64,000 nt of DNA from an uncultured Mycoplasmatota bacterium. GTDB taxonomy: Bacteria > Bacillota_I > Bacilli_A > RF39 > UBA660. Of the stretch, positions 1 through 8,954 are shown one piece after another (the stretch's first letter is position 1; each line of letters starts with the position of its first letter). The position numbers and the translations under genes were made by a program. The notes under the pieces were generated by a model, which made no database searches, had not been told where the DNA came from, and saw nothing but the letters and a program-made list of their open reading frames with translations. The DNA lies in assembly GCA_900553855.1 (NCBI GenBank), contig USFG01000002.1:62001-126000 (forward strand), read 5' to 3'.

Positions 1-822
1 ACCTTTACTAGCCAAAGTAACATAATAATCTCTTGGTGTAGCAACTAATAATATTTTTCCTTTCTTTGGATTAACAACTGCCAAAATATTAACATCACTT
101 CTTGCTGAATTAGCAACTCTTCCATTAGAATCTGTTCCACTTAAATAAACAGTAAATGAATCTTTCTTAACATTAACCTCTTTATAATCACTATCTTTTT
201 TAACATTAAGTTTTATTTCTGATAAGCGATATAATTCAAATCCCTTTTCTTCTTTATATAAATCAATTAAAGCCTCATTTATAACTAAAGCACTAACCTT
301 ATCATCATAAACATCAGCAATAGCATCATCTATTAAATTATATTTATTTGTTCTATATTTAATTTTATTATTTAAACTTTCTAAAGCATTATCAATATAT
401 TCATCATTACTATATATTCCTATTGTTTTATCATTAAGAGCATCAACTTTTTTATATCTATCTTTAACTACATATATACCATATACTTCTGAATATTTAT
501 TATTATCAAAAATATTATTAATAAAATCTAAAGAAAAGATTAAATAAATAGATATAAATGTTTCAACAATTATCATTAAAATACTTAAAAAAGTAACAAA
601 CAATTTAGTTATAACCAAAGATCTATGATTCAATTTATAAACTAAAAATAAACTAATTAATGTTAACCCAACAAATATACTAATTAAATAATTTAAAGGT
701 AACATATTTAAATATATAATTGTACTAAATAAAAACACAGTTACAACAACTAAAATAAAAGATAATATTTTATGAAATAATTTATTATTACTTTTATTTT
801 TAACTTTTTCATTTTTTTTCAT
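1..822 (-). CDS. LytR-CpsA-Psr (LCP) family protein, 3' end beyond window
   Basis: The gene runs off the left edge, so only the first 274 codons are visible. Start ATG at 822 follows an AGGTGG ribosome-binding site 7 nt upstream. About three hydrophobic segments fill residues 15-105. From about residue 223 the chain reads like the start of an LCP catalytic domain: a VYLSGTDSNGR strand, an ARSD motif, a VNPKKGKILLVATPRDYYV stretch. LCP enzymes move wall teichoic acid or other anionic polymers from lipid carriers to peptidoglycan on the outer membrane face. The conserved Arg/Asp motifs are present as far as can be seen. Family assignment is firm; the polymer transferred is unknown. Confidence 0.85.
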   Translation of the reverse strand, partial: MKKNEKVKNKSNNKLFHKILSFILVVVTVFLFSTIIYLNMLPLNYLISIFVGLTLISLFLVYKLNHRSLVITKLFVTFLSILMIIVETFISIYLIFSLDFINNIFDNNKYSEVYGIYVVKDRYKKVDALNDKTIGIYSNDEYIDNALESLNNKIKYRTNKYNLIDDAIADVYDDKVSALVINEALIDLYKEEKGFELYRLSEIKLNVKKDSDYKEVNVKKDSFTVYLSGTDSNGRVANSARSDVNILAVVNPKKGKILLVATPRDYYVTLASKG

Positions 823-870
823 TTTTCTTCCACCTAACAATATAATAACATATAAATATTTATAAATAAT

Positions 871-905
871 AAAAAGTGCAAATAAGGACAATTTATTTAC
901 ACTTT
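871..905 (-). terminator. Intrinsic terminator of the exported-protein gene
   Basis: On the minus strand a 13-bp stem (873-885 with 893-905, one G-U pair) with a 7-nt loop is followed by a short T-rich tail. The stop codon at 904-906 overlaps the base of the stem. Confidence 0.75.
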
Positions 906-1512
906 ATTGTGATAATCTATCATCAGATGTAATTGTTATATGACCTGCGAAATTAAACAATTTTCCATCAGGACCATATTGAGATTGAACATTATTATCA
1001 TCTTTAGGATAATTTAAAACCAAAGAATAATATTTAGTCCCAGCTGTTGTTTTACTTATACTTTCCTGATATAAACTTATTTCATAAAAATTACGATTAA
1101 CAATTCCATTAGATAATGATGTAGTACAGCCATTTCCTTGTGAATTACATTTAAATAACTGATAACTTAAGTAACTATTACCTGGTTCGTTTGCAATATC
1201 AAAATTACTTGAATCAACATAAAGATTTATATTATAAGTATAAGTTTTAGAAGTTTTATTTATTGACGTTATTGAAAAATACTTATATCCACTCCACCCA
1301 GGCGTTACATTATTAGCATTTATACTGTTTTCTCCACCTTCAAAGCTATAACTTACAGATCCTGAATCAACCAAAATCGTGCTTGATGTTTCTAAATTAC
1401 GAAGTGACATTGCAAAATATGAATAAGCAACTCCCACACCAATAATTAATAACGTAATAAATAATGATATTGTCAAAATTACTATTCTTTTTTTATAACC
1501 ATTTTTATGCAT
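904..1512 (-). CDS. Exported membrane-anchored protein, TasA/SipW-substrate-like N-terminus
   Basis: A 202-residue protein with a short basic N-terminus, one hydrophobic segment at about residues 10-33 ending in a VAYSYFA motif, and a polar, beta-rich extracellular part with one Cys pair (in CNSQGNGC). The N-terminus looks like the TasA/camelysin or SipW-dependent signal region, and resembles that of the protein at 47954-49363, but the rest does not. A GGAAGTGAT ribosome-binding site precedes the ATG. It lies 36 bp after the NlpC/P60-like gene, likely in the same transcript. No specific function is recognised. Confidence 0.6.
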   Translation of the reverse strand: MHKNGYKKRIVILTISLFITLLIIGVGVAYSYFAMSLRNLETSSTILVDSGSVSYSFEGGENSINANNVTPGWSGYKYFSITSINKTSKTYTYNINLYVDSSNFDIANEPGNSYLSYQLFKCNSQGNGCTTSLSNGIVNRNFYEISLYQESISKTTAGTKYYSLVLNYPKDDNNVQSQYGPDGKLFNFAGHITITSDDRLSQ

Positions 1513-1548
1513 CTATATCACTTCCAATTCTATATTACACTATCTATT

Positions 1549-2313
1549 TTACCAAAATTTTTGATAATTTCCATCATTTTTATAAAATTTATCCATTAAA
1601 ACTACATATTCGAACGTTTTAAGTAATTCATTCTTAGAATAAATCATTGCTCTAACTCCACCAATATATGATAAACTTTCAGCAACATAGTAAGTATCAC
1701 CATCTATTCCAATTAACATTGCAATATGTCCCCACCAATTTAACAAATCTCCTACTTTAATATTATTGATATTTTGACTAAGGTATTTAAACTCACCTAA
1801 ATCAGTACATTGATTATCATTATCAGGACTCTCTCCTGCTCCAACATCGCCTGGTTCAAACCCTGCATTTTTTAAACTCCAAGTTACAAAACCAGAACAA
1901 TCTAAACCATTAGGCATCTTCTTACCAACAATATATCCCCATCTAGGTTCAGTTTCTAAATTAGTTAGACCACATCCCCATATTGAAGGACCTTTCCAAG
2001 AAGCAGTTATATCTTTATATTTATTTTTAGATAAATATAATCCCTTTTTATAATATCTACCTTCTCCATCGGCTATATGAGTATTAATATTAAATTTATT
2101 AGTACTGCTTATTGGAACTCTTCCGTTTTCATAGAAATAAGGTATTCTATAATTAAATTCTAATGTTAAAAATCTTGCTGCTGCTACTGCTCCAGCTCTC
2201 GTTTGATACCCAGCATCATTTATCTTATATTCTAATATTTTATCTAAAAGTTCTGCTTCTTCCTCATTATAAGCATCACAAGGAAGTAAAGTTTTTTTAT
2301 CTTTAGTAGCCAT
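1549..2313 (-). CDS. NlpC/P60-like cysteine peptidase/amidase
   Basis: 254 residues. The C-terminal half holds an NlpC/P60-like fold: catalytic Cys139 in DCSGF, His196 in WWGHIAML and an acidic residue near 212. These enzymes cleave peptidoglycan stem peptides. The N-terminal half is helical with a conserved-looking TRAGAVAAARFLTLEF segment and has no signal peptide. The start ATG at 2313 has no ribosome-binding site and overlaps the end of the upstream Ig-like ORF by 11 nt in a different frame. As secreted enzymes need an export signal, this ORF may be the C-terminal part of one longer exported protein broken by a frameshift. Enzyme class is fairly sure; independence as a gene is not. Confidence 0.7.
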   Translation of the reverse strand: MATKDKKTLLPCDAYNEEEAELLDKILEYKINDAGYQTRAGAVAAARFLTLEFNYRIPYFYENGRVPISSTNKFNINTHIADGEGRYYKKGLYLSKNKYKDITASWKGPSIWGCGLTNLETEPRWGYIVGKKMPNGLDCSGFVTWSLKNAGFEPGDVGAGESPDNDNQCTDLGEFKYLSQNINNIKVGDLLNWWGHIAMLIGIDGDTYYVAESLSYIGGVRAMIYSKNELLKTFEYVVLMDKFYKNDGNYQKFW

Positions 2314-2908
2314 AAGGCTTAGTAATAATATTAGTTACCACTACATTTAGTTTATCCTGAATCTTATCTGAATATACATAAGCATTTCCTTCTGACTTAG
2401 CTATAATTTTTCCATCAACTACATCAATTATATTACTATCACTACTCTTAAAAGAATAATCAACCTTTTTATCTAATACTACATCATAATAATCAATTAC
2501 TTTTTTTTCATCTTTAATCATATATAATGTATCATTTTTAAATTTAAAACTTAATACTCCATTAAATACATCATTAAGTTTAATTACATTACTCTTATCA
2601 TTTTTAGAATTACTTAAATATAAAGTATAAGAATCATTAATATCAAGTACTAATTCACATTTATTATTTTCCCCTTTAACATTATAAGTATTTTTAACTC
2701 CATCAGCATGACAATAAAAATCACTATTAAAAGGACTAACCTTTCTTTGTAAATTAATTTTTAATACCTTATTTTCTTCATCATAATTAGACACATTAAC
2801 ATTTATTAACTCTAACTTACGATACACTTTGTAATTGAATATAACTAATACCATAACACCTAAAAGAATAAACATACCTACTATACACAATATCACTTTT
2901 TTCTTCAT
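2303..2908 (-). CDS. Membrane-anchored protein with C-terminal bacterial Ig-like (BIG2) domain
   Basis: ATG at 2908 is preferred (201 residues) because AGGTG lies 10 nt upstream; the upstream TTG at 2917 sits directly on that site. One membrane anchor spans about residues 5-25. The last 50 residues look like a BIG2 domain (a DSNIIDVVDGKIIAKSEGNAY pattern). The ORF ends just after the domain and overlaps the NlpC/P60 ORF by 11 nt. From memory, related Bacilli proteins carry anchor, Ig-like and NlpC parts in one chain, so this may be the N-terminal half of a split gene. It would hold the hydrolase at the cell surface. Confidence 0.6.
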   Translation of the reverse strand: MKKKVILCIVGMFILLGVMVLVIFNYKVYRKLELINVNVSNYDEENKVLKINLQRKVSPFNSDFYCHADGVKNTYNVKGENNKCELVLDINDSYTLYLSNSKNDKSNVIKLNDVFNGVLSFKFKNDTLYMIKDEKKVIDYYDVVLDKKVDYSFKSSDSNIIDVVDGKIIAKSEGNAYVYSDKIQDKLNVVVTNIITKPYGY

Positions 2909-2942
2909 TAATGCCAAACACCTACTATTTAAAATATATCAT

Positions 2943-2970
2943 AAAAAAAAAGAAATAACATTAATTATTT
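2943..2970 (-). terminator. Weak intrinsic terminator after trmK
   Basis: A 6-bp A/T stem (2953-2958 with 2965-2970) with a 6-nt loop is followed by C and nine T on the minus strand. The trmK stop codon lies in the loop and stem junction. The stem is all A/T, so strength is doubtful. Confidence 0.5.
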
Positions 2971-3605
2971 ATATATTTATCTAAATATTTTATATCTAAT
3001 TTTAATGTTAATCTTTTAATCAATTTCATCTTAGGAATATGACTATAAATATATTTGTATTTATTAACCATATGTTCATAATAATCTTTATTAAACATCA
3101 TAGTACCAAATCTTAATTCTTTACTACTATAATTTTTATTTCCTCTTAAAAACACCATATTAATATAATATTTATCTTTATCAAAAATGCTTTCTTCATA
3201 ACTAATATAAAATCCATTATTAACCATATATTTTCTTAATTCATAATAATCATTATTTGATTGAGTAATAACTTTATTAATATTTTTAACATTATCATTA
3301 CTTAATATTTTAATTATTGTAGAAGTGCCCATACCACTTATTATAAGCGTATTAATATCTTTACTAATACCTGTTATTCCATCACATAATTTAGTTGCTA
3401 TTTTATCTTCTAAACCATATTTTTTAATATTATTAATTCCCATATCCAAAGCTTTTCTATTAATATCACAAGCAAGTGTTTTAGGAACAATATTATTTAT
3501 AACTAAATAAATATCCAAATATGCATGATCACAACCAATATCAGCAACTACATCATTACTATCAACTAAATTTGCAATTGATTTAAGTCTTAACGACAAC
3601 TTCAT
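2961..3605 (-). CDS. trmK: tRNA (adenine22-N1)-methyltransferase
   Basis: 214 residues, the usual length for TrmK (YqfN). It methylates N1 of A22 in the tRNA D-loop using S-adenosylmethionine. The SAM-binding motif VADIGCDHAYL lies at residues 20-30, followed by a GMG motif (ISGMGTSTIIKIL) and a C-terminal helical part. It is the last gene of dnaG-rpoD-trmK; its start overlaps the rpoD stop by one base, implying translational coupling. The rpoD-trmK pairing is typical of Firmicutes and supports the call. Confidence 0.9.
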   Translation of the reverse strand: MKLSLRLKSIANLVDSNDVVADIGCDHAYLDIYLVINNIVPKTLACDINRKALDMGINNIKKYGLEDKIATKLCDGITGISKDINTLIISGMGTSTIIKILSNDNVKNINKVITQSNNDYYELRKYMVNNGFYISYEESIFDKDKYYINMVFLRGNKNYSSKELRFGTMMFNKDYYEHMVNKYKYIYSHIPKMKLIKRLTLKLDIKYLDKYINN

Positions 3606-4717
3606 TAATCCACCAAGAAATCTTTTAATTTTTTAGCACGTGAAGGATGTCTTAATTTTCTTAATGCTTTAGCCTCTATTTGTCTAATTCTTTCTCTAGT
3701 TACATTAAATTTCTTACCAACTTCTTCTAAAGTATAACTAGTTCCATCAATTAAACCAAAACGTAACTCTAAAACTTGTTGTTCTCTAGGTTGTAAGGTT
3801 GATAAAACGGATTTAATTTCTTCTTTAAGAATTTCATTAGTAGTAAAATCTTCTGGAGACATATTTCTTTCATCAGGAACGAAATCACCCAAATGAGAAT
3901 CTTCTTCTTCACCAATTGGGGTCTCCAAACTAACAGGATCTTGACTTATTTTAATAACTTCTCTTACCTTTTCAACTCCAACACCCATTTTTTTAGCAAT
4001 TTCTTCTTCACTAGGTTCTCTATTAAGTTCTAATGTTAATTGTCTTTGAATACGGGCCATCTTATTAATAGTTTCAACCATATGAACAGGAACTCTAATT
4101 GTTCTAGCTTGATCAGCTAAAGCTCTTGTAATTGCTTGTCTAATCCACCATGTAGCATAAGTTGAAAATTTATACCCTTTATCATAATCAAACTTTTCTA
4201 CTGCCTTCATTAATCCAATATTACCTTCTTGAATTAAATCTAAGAATAACAATCCACGTCCTACATATCTCTTAGCAATAGATACAACTAAACGTAAATT
4301 AGATTCAGCAAGTAATCTAGCTGCTTCTTGATCTCCATTAGCAACCCTAATAGATAAATCCATTTCTTCCTCTGGTGATAACAAACTAATCTTTCCAATT
4401 TCTTTTAAATACATTCTAACAGGATCATTAATATTAATATCTTTAGTTAAATCTTCATCATTTAATATTTCTACTTCTTCTTCTTTAATTTTTCCAGAAC
4501 CTTCTTCACTTGAAGATTCTTCTTCATTAGAAATAACTGTTATTCCATTTTCTAAAAAAGCATTATAAAGTTCATCTAAAGCATCACTATCAATATCTAA
4601 TCCTTTTAAACTATTAGCTAGTTCTTCAAAAGTAATAAACCCTTCTTTTTTACCTTTCTCAATTAATTCTAATTTTCTTTCTTCAAATGTTTTAATTTCT
4701 TTAACAGCTTTAGCCAT
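3605..4717 (-). CDS. rpoD: Primary RNA polymerase sigma factor SigA/RpoD
   Basis: 370 residues, typical of Firmicutes SigA. A short region 1.1-like segment (1-60) and an acidic linker (62-90) precede region 1.2 (98-128, NDPVRMYLKEIGKISLLSPE). Region 2 lies at about 141-211 with core-binding and -10-recognising motifs (FSTYATWWIRQAITRA), region 3 follows, and region 4.2 ends with a helix-turn-helix (EEVGKKFNVTRERIRQIEAK). It directs housekeeping transcription; the promoters found here match its TTGACA/TATAAT consensus. The gene overlaps dnaG and trmK by one base on each side. Confidence 0.97.
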   Translation of the reverse strand: MAKAVKEIKTFEERKLELIEKGKKEGFITFEELANSLKGLDIDSDALDELYNAFLENGITVISNEEESSSEEGSGKIKEEEVEILNDEDLTKDININDPVRMYLKEIGKISLLSPEEEMDLSIRVANGDQEAARLLAESNLRLVVSIAKRYVGRGLLFLDLIQEGNIGLMKAVEKFDYDKGYKFSTYATWWIRQAITRALADQARTIRVPVHMVETINKMARIQRQLTLELNREPSEEEIAKKMGVGVEKVREVIKISQDPVSLETPIGEEEDSHLGDFVPDERNMSPEDFTTNEILKEEIKSVLSTLQPREQQVLELRFGLIDGTSYTLEEVGKKFNVTRERIRQIEAKALRKLRHPSRAKKLKDFLVD

Positions 4718-6441
4718 TAATCTTCACTTCCTTTTTTAATTTTAATTATTAAATCATTTAATTCTTCCTGTTTCTTAACATCAGTTTCATTTTTTAATTG
4801 TTCTTTTAATTTATCTATCTTACTTTCTCTAATCCAATTATTTATTATAGCAACAAAATTATCAAATTCCTCTGGTAATATTTTGTCTTGATAATCATTA
4901 AGTATTCGATAAATATCTTCTTTGTATTCCAAATCATTAATATACGTCATAAAGTCTGCAATGTCAAATTCTCCATTAATTTCTTTATATGCTAATATGT
5001 CATTTGCAATTAATTTATATTTTTCTTCTGGAAAATAATTAAGTTCTATCTTATATTTTCTTATAAACTTAGGATCATTCATCATTAAATAAAGAATTGC
5101 TTCCGCCGCTTGATGATATTGATTTAATTTAGGTCTTTTTCTTTTAACAACAACACTATCAATCCTAGGAGTTATCTTAACTAACTTTCCTTCTAATATT
5201 TTTTTATCTATATTATAATCTTCAGCAATCTTATTAATTGTAACACTCTTTAAAATATCATCATCTGACTTATTAAGTTCATCTATAATTTTATTAATAT
5301 ATTCTGCTAATTCATCAGCCTTATTTAAATTTTTATCTTTCTTAAGATATCTTAACTTAAAATCAAAAAAAGATATTTCACCTTTAAGAGCATCTCTGAA
5401 TGCATCAGCCCCATTTTTTAATATAAAACTATCAGGATCTTTCTCACCAGTTAATCTTACAACACTTACTTCAATGTTATTTTTTATTAATTCTTCACCA
5501 TTTAATATGGTACTTTTTTCTCCTGCATTATCATTATCCATCATTAGGATAACTTTAGCATTAAGCTTCTTTAATAAGCTAATATGATTACTTGTGATAG
5601 CTGTTCCCATTGAAGCAATAACATTTTTAAATCCTGAAGTATATACCCTAATAGCATCCATTTGACCTTCAACTAATATAACTGACTTAATTTTTAAAGC
5701 TTCTAATCTACATTTATCATAATTATAAAAAGTATAACCCTTTTTAAAAATAACACTTTCTTTACTATTTATATATTTACTAGTATCTTCATTTTGATAT
5801 ATACGAGCCGAATAAGCAATTATTTTTCCTTCATGATTACATATTGGAAAAGTAATTCTATTTCTAAACATATCAAGTAAACCATTATCAGTTTTATTAG
5901 CAAGTGACATTTCAATTATATCTTTATCTGAATATCCTTTAGAACTTAATAGCTTATTTAAATTATTATCATTAAGAGCAAGACCAATATTAAATTCTTT
6001 AATAGCCTCTTCACTTAAATGACGTTCATTTATTAAATACTCTTTAGCCTTTAATCCCAAATTACTATTTAAATTATTAACAAATATTTTATTAGATAAA
6101 TCCATTAATTCATAATATTTACTATTTTTATTAACTATTTTATCTTTAATATCTAATTTATAATTTATTTTATCAGCAACTTTTTTAACAGCCTCTATAA
6201 AAGATATATTTTCATAATTTTGAACAAACGTAAAAACATTACCACTAGCAAGACATGTAAAACATTTATAAATTTGTTTTTCCCTTGATACACTTAAACT
6301 TGGTGAATGATCATTATGAAAAGGACATATACCAAAGTAATTTTTCCCCTGAGGTGCTAGATTTATATATGAACCTATTACTTCAACAATATCAGCCTTT
6401 TTTCTTATTTCGGTAATTTCTTCATTAGATATTCCAGCCAT
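4717..6441 (-). CDS. dnaG: DNA primase
   Basis: 574 residues. The N-terminal CHC2 zinc domain has Cys39, His42, Cys60 and Cys63. The Toprim catalytic core lies at about 250-340 with Glu258 (VEGQMD) and Asp302/Asp304 (MDND), which bind catalytic metals. A C-terminal helical domain, which in the family contacts the DnaB/DnaC helicase, fills residues 430-574. It makes RNA primers at the replication fork. It is the first gene of the dnaG-rpoD-trmK operon, with a promoter 75 bp upstream. Confidence 0.96.
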   Translation of the reverse strand: MAGISNEEITEIRKKADIVEVIGSYINLAPQGKNYFGICPFHNDHSPSLSVSREKQIYKCFTCLASGNVFTFVQNYENISFIEAVKKVADKINYKLDIKDKIVNKNSKYYELMDLSNKIFVNNLNSNLGLKAKEYLINERHLSEEAIKEFNIGLALNDNNLNKLLSSKGYSDKDIIEMSLANKTDNGLLDMFRNRITFPICNHEGKIIAYSARIYQNEDTSKYINSKESVIFKKGYTFYNYDKCRLEALKIKSVILVEGQMDAIRVYTSGFKNVIASMGTAITSNHISLLKKLNAKVILMMDNDNAGEKSTILNGEELIKNNIEVSVVRLTGEKDPDSFILKNGADAFRDALKGEISFFDFKLRYLKKDKNLNKADELAEYINKIIDELNKSDDDILKSVTINKIAEDYNIDKKILEGKLVKITPRIDSVVVKRKRPKLNQYHQAAEAILYLMMNDPKFIRKYKIELNYFPEEKYKLIANDILAYKEINGEFDIADFMTYINDLEYKEDIYRILNDYQDKILPEEFDNFVAIINNWIRESKIDKLKEQLKNETDVKKQEELNDLIIKIKKGSED

Positions 6442-6515
6442 AACATCACCCCATATTGCACCTTTTTAACCATCCCCTATTTCTTAACTTTGTAAAAATA
6501 CAAATTTTCTATTGT

Positions 6516-6543
6516 ATTCTATCACGTTTTCATATTTTTTCAA
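6516..6543 (-). promoter_or_regulatory. Promoter of dnaG-rpoD-trmK
   Basis: On the minus strand TTGAAA (6538-6543), a 16-bp spacer and TAGAAT (6516-6521). It lies 75 bp upstream of the dnaG ATG and just after the terminator of the preceding gene. Confidence 0.65.
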
Positions 6544-6553
6544 GTCAATTATC

Positions 6554-6578
6554 AAAAAAATAAGCTATTTTATAACTT
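6554..6578 (-). terminator. Intrinsic terminator after the Cys-rich membrane peptide gene
   Basis: A 7-bp stem (6562-6568 with 6572-6578, one G-U pair) with a 3-nt loop, followed by A and seven T on the minus strand. The stop codon at 6570-6572 lies in the loop. Confidence 0.65.
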
Positions 6579-6818
6579 TTTTTGACAATTAATTTTTTTA
6601 CAATTATCATCTTTACAATAATCACATTTACACTTATTTTTTTTACAACTACAATTTATAGCATTTTCGCATTCAAATTCTTCTATTGTTTCCACCTTTG
6701 CATTATTAACTTCTGGAAAAACATATATTGTCCCAATTATTGTAAGTCCTATTAATCCAAGTGTAAATATCACATCTATAATTAACTCTTTAATTAGCTT
6801 ATTTTTTTCATTTACCAT
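6570..6818 (-). CDS. Small membrane protein with Cys-rich tail
   Basis: An ATG at 6860 exists but would overlap the rplQ stop and terminator; the internal ATG at 6818 (GGGAT 4 nt upstream) gives a more sensible 82-residue protein. One hydrophobic segment covers about residues 12-33. The C-terminal tail has eight Cys within 29 residues (C-x5-C-x-C-x4-C-x-C-x2-C-x4-C-x4-C) interspersed with Lys and Asp. It could bind metal or form disulphides; topology is unclear. I do not recognise a family. It sits between the ribosomal operon and dnaG and probably relies on read-through from rplQ. Confidence 0.55.
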   Translation of the reverse strand: MVNEKNKLIKELIIDVIFTLGLIGLTIIGTIYVFPEVNNAKVETIEEFECENAINCSCKKNKCKCDYCKDDNCKKINCQKKL

Positions 6819-6836
6819 ATCTATCCCAATAATTAT

Positions 6837-6872
6837 AAAAAAAAGACTTAAATTAGTCAACTAATTCAAGTC
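6837..6872 (-). terminator. Terminator of the ribosomal-protein operon
   Basis: A 12-bp stem (6845-6856 with 6861-6872, one G-U pair), 4-nt loop and eight T on the minus strand. The rplQ stop codon (6853-6855) lies inside the stem, so the last codons of L17 double as the terminator. Confidence 0.85.
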
Positions 6873-7197
6873 TAATTTGCATTGCGTCATCGCCCCTACG
6901 TTCATTTAATTTAATTAATCTAGTATATCCACCATTACGGTTTGCATACTTAGGAGCTAATTCTGTAAATACTTTATTAACAGTATCTTTATCATTATGT
7001 AAGAAAGCTAAAGCCTTTCTTCTTGCAACTAAAGAACCATCTTTACCATAAGTAATCATTTTATCTACGAATTTTCTTACTTCTTTTGCTCTTGCATCAG
7101 TAGTAACAACATATCCATGATTGATTACATCTTTAGTTAGTCCAGCTAATATGCTTCTTCTAATACGAGTTTCTCTACCTAATTTACGATATAACAT
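6853..7197 (-). CDS. rplQ: 50S ribosomal protein L17
   Basis: 114 residues, normal for bacterial L17. The signature near the N-terminus (YRKLGRETRIRRSILAGL) and the central AFLHNDKDTVNKVF segment are clear. It is the last gene of the rpsJ-rplQ operon, 14 bp after rpoA, as in most Firmicutes. Its C-terminal codons are part of the operon terminator hairpin. Confidence 0.96.
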   Translation of the reverse strand: MLYRKLGRETRIRRSILAGLTKDVINHGYVVTTDARAKEVRKFVDKMITYGKDGSLVARRKALAFLHNDKDTVNKVFTELAPKYANRNGGYTRLIKLNERRGDDAMQIRLELVD

Positions 7198-7211
7198 ACT
7201 TACACACCTTT

Positions 7212-8159
7212 CTAATCACGGAACTTTAGTCCCATATCTTTAACTTTATCTATAACTTCTTTAAGAGATTTTTTACCTAAATTACGAATTTTATTAACTT
7301 CTGATTCTCTCTTATCAATTAAATCCTGCATTGTATTAACTCCAGCTCTCTTTAAGCAATTATATGCTCTAACTGAGAATTCAATTTCTTCAATAGGAGT
7401 TTCTAATGTCTTAGTGATTTGATCAACTTTCTTTTCAGCCATAATTCCAGTAGCATCTGAAATTTCATTTAAATTAGCAATAATATTAAAATGTTCAATT
7501 AATATTTTAGATGCTAAAGCCATAGCTTCTTCTGGATTCATAGAACCATTAGTATAAACTTCCATAATTAATTTATCATAATTTTCATTGTGTCCAACAC
7601 GAGCACCTTCAACTTCATAAGCAACTCTTTCAATTGGACTATATAATGAATCAATTGGAATTAATCCTTGAACTGTATCACCTAAAATCTTTTTATTTTC
7701 TTTAGAATCAACATATCCACGACCACATCCAACAGTCATTTCCATATCAATTTTTCCGCCTTGAACTAAATTACAAATAACTAAATCTGGATTTACAATT
7801 TCTAAATCAGCATCTACTTCGATATCTCCAGCCTTAACTACGCCTTCTTTATCTGCATATAAATGGATTTTTTTGTTTTCATGAGTATGGTTTTTAATAA
7901 CTACACTTTTTAAATTTAAAATAATTGATGTAACATCTTCAACAACACCATCTATTTTTTGGAATTCATGCATAACTCCTTCGATTTTAACAGAAGTAAT
8001 TGCAGAACCAGGCATTGATGATAACATTACTCTTCTTAGTGCGTTACCTATTGTAGTACCAAATCCTCTTTCTAATGGTTCAAGTTCAAACTTACCATAA
8101 TTATTTTTTTCAACATATTCAGTTATTTTATATTCAGGTTTTTCAAAATTCATATTCAT
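7212..8159 (-). CDS. rpoA: RNA polymerase alpha subunit
   Basis: 315 residues. The N-terminal dimerisation domain (about 1-230) shows LERGFGTTIGNALRRVMLSS near residue 28, the helix that nucleates core assembly. A short linker leads to the C-terminal domain (about 250-315), whose helix-hairpin-helix (NLGKKSLKEV) binds UP elements and activators. A GGGGAG ribosome-binding site precedes the ATG. Located between rpsK and rplQ as usual. Confidence 0.97.
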   Translation of the reverse strand: MNMNFEKPEYKITEYVEKNNYGKFELEPLERGFGTTIGNALRRVMLSSMPGSAITSVKIEGVMHEFQKIDGVVEDVTSIILNLKSVVIKNHTHENKKIHLYADKEGVVKAGDIEVDADLEIVNPDLVICNLVQGGKIDMEMTVGCGRGYVDSKENKKILGDTVQGLIPIDSLYSPIERVAYEVEGARVGHNENYDKLIMEVYTNGSMNPEEAMALASKILIEHFNIIANLNEISDATGIMAEKKVDQITKTLETPIEEIEFSVRAYNCLKRAGVNTMQDLIDKRESEVNKIRNLGKKSLKEVIDKVKDMGLKFRD

Positions 8160-8174
8160 AAAAATCTCCCCTTC

Positions 8175-8558
8175 TTAATTTCTTGGACGTTTTGGTGGTC
8201 TACAACCATTATGTGGTACTGGTGTTTCATCATTTATTGCAGTAATTTCTAAACCAGCAGTTTGTAAAGCACGAATTGCGTTTTCTCTACCACTACCTAA
8301 TCCTTTAACAAATACTTCAACTTTTTTAACACCAGAAGCAGTTGCAGCTCCAGCAGCAGCTTCAGCAGCTTGTCCAGCAGCAAATGGAGTTTTCTTTTTA
8401 GAACCTTTATATCCAATTGTTCCAGCTGATGCCCAGCTTATTACATTTCCATCTTTATCTGTTATAGAAACAACAGTATTATTATAAGTTGAATGAATAT
8501 GTGCTTGTGCTTCAGGAATATTCTTTTTTACTTTTCTTTTTCTTCTATTATAAGCCAT
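8175..8558 (-). CDS. rpsK: 30S ribosomal protein S11
   Basis: 127 residues, normal length. The STYNNTVVSITD motif and the Gly/Arg-rich C-terminus (GCRPPKRPRN), which contacts 16S rRNA on the 30S platform, are present. It lies between rpsM and rpoA with 10- and 15-bp gaps. Confidence 0.97.
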   Translation of the reverse strand: MAYNRRKRKVKKNIPEAQAHIHSTYNNTVVSITDKDGNVISWASAGTIGYKGSKKKTPFAAGQAAEAAAGAATASGVKKVEVFVKGLGSGRENAIRALQTAGLEITAINDETPVPHNGCRPPKRPRN

Positions 8559-8568
8559 AATTTACCTC

Positions 8569-8943
8569 CTATTTACCTACTTTTTTCTTATTAGCAACTA
8601 CTTTACCTTTACCCTTACGAGTCTTAGCGTTGCGACTAGTTCTTTGCCCATGAACAGGTAATCCTTTTTTATGTCTAGTTCCTTGATAAGAATTGATTTC
8701 CATTTTACCTTTAATGTTCATTTGAACTTCTCTTCTTAAATCACCTTCAGTAGTATATTTATCTACTTCTTTTCTTAAAGCTGCTTCATCTTCAGGAGTT
8801 AAATCTTTAATTCTTTTAGATGGATCAACTTTTGCATCAGCACAAATCTTTGTTGCAGTGCTTCTACCTATACCATAAATATAAGTAAGTCCTATTTCTG
8901 TTCTTTTCTCTTTTGGTAATTCTACATTCTTAATACGAGCCAT
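8569..8943 (-). CDS. rpsM: 30S ribosomal protein S13
   Basis: 124 residues. It carries the helix-two-turn-helix signature (GIGRSTATKICADAKVD) and a basic C-terminal tail that reaches toward P-site tRNA. A GGAGG site lies 7 nt before the ATG. It follows rpmJ and precedes rpsK, the usual order. Confidence 0.97.
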   Translation of the reverse strand: MARIKNVELPKEKRTEIGLTYIYGIGRSTATKICADAKVDPSKRIKDLTPEDEAALRKEVDKYTTEGDLRREVQMNIKGKMEINSYQGTRHKKGLPVHGQRTSRNAKTRKGKGKVVANKKKVGK

Positions 8944-8954
8944 TAATATTCCTC

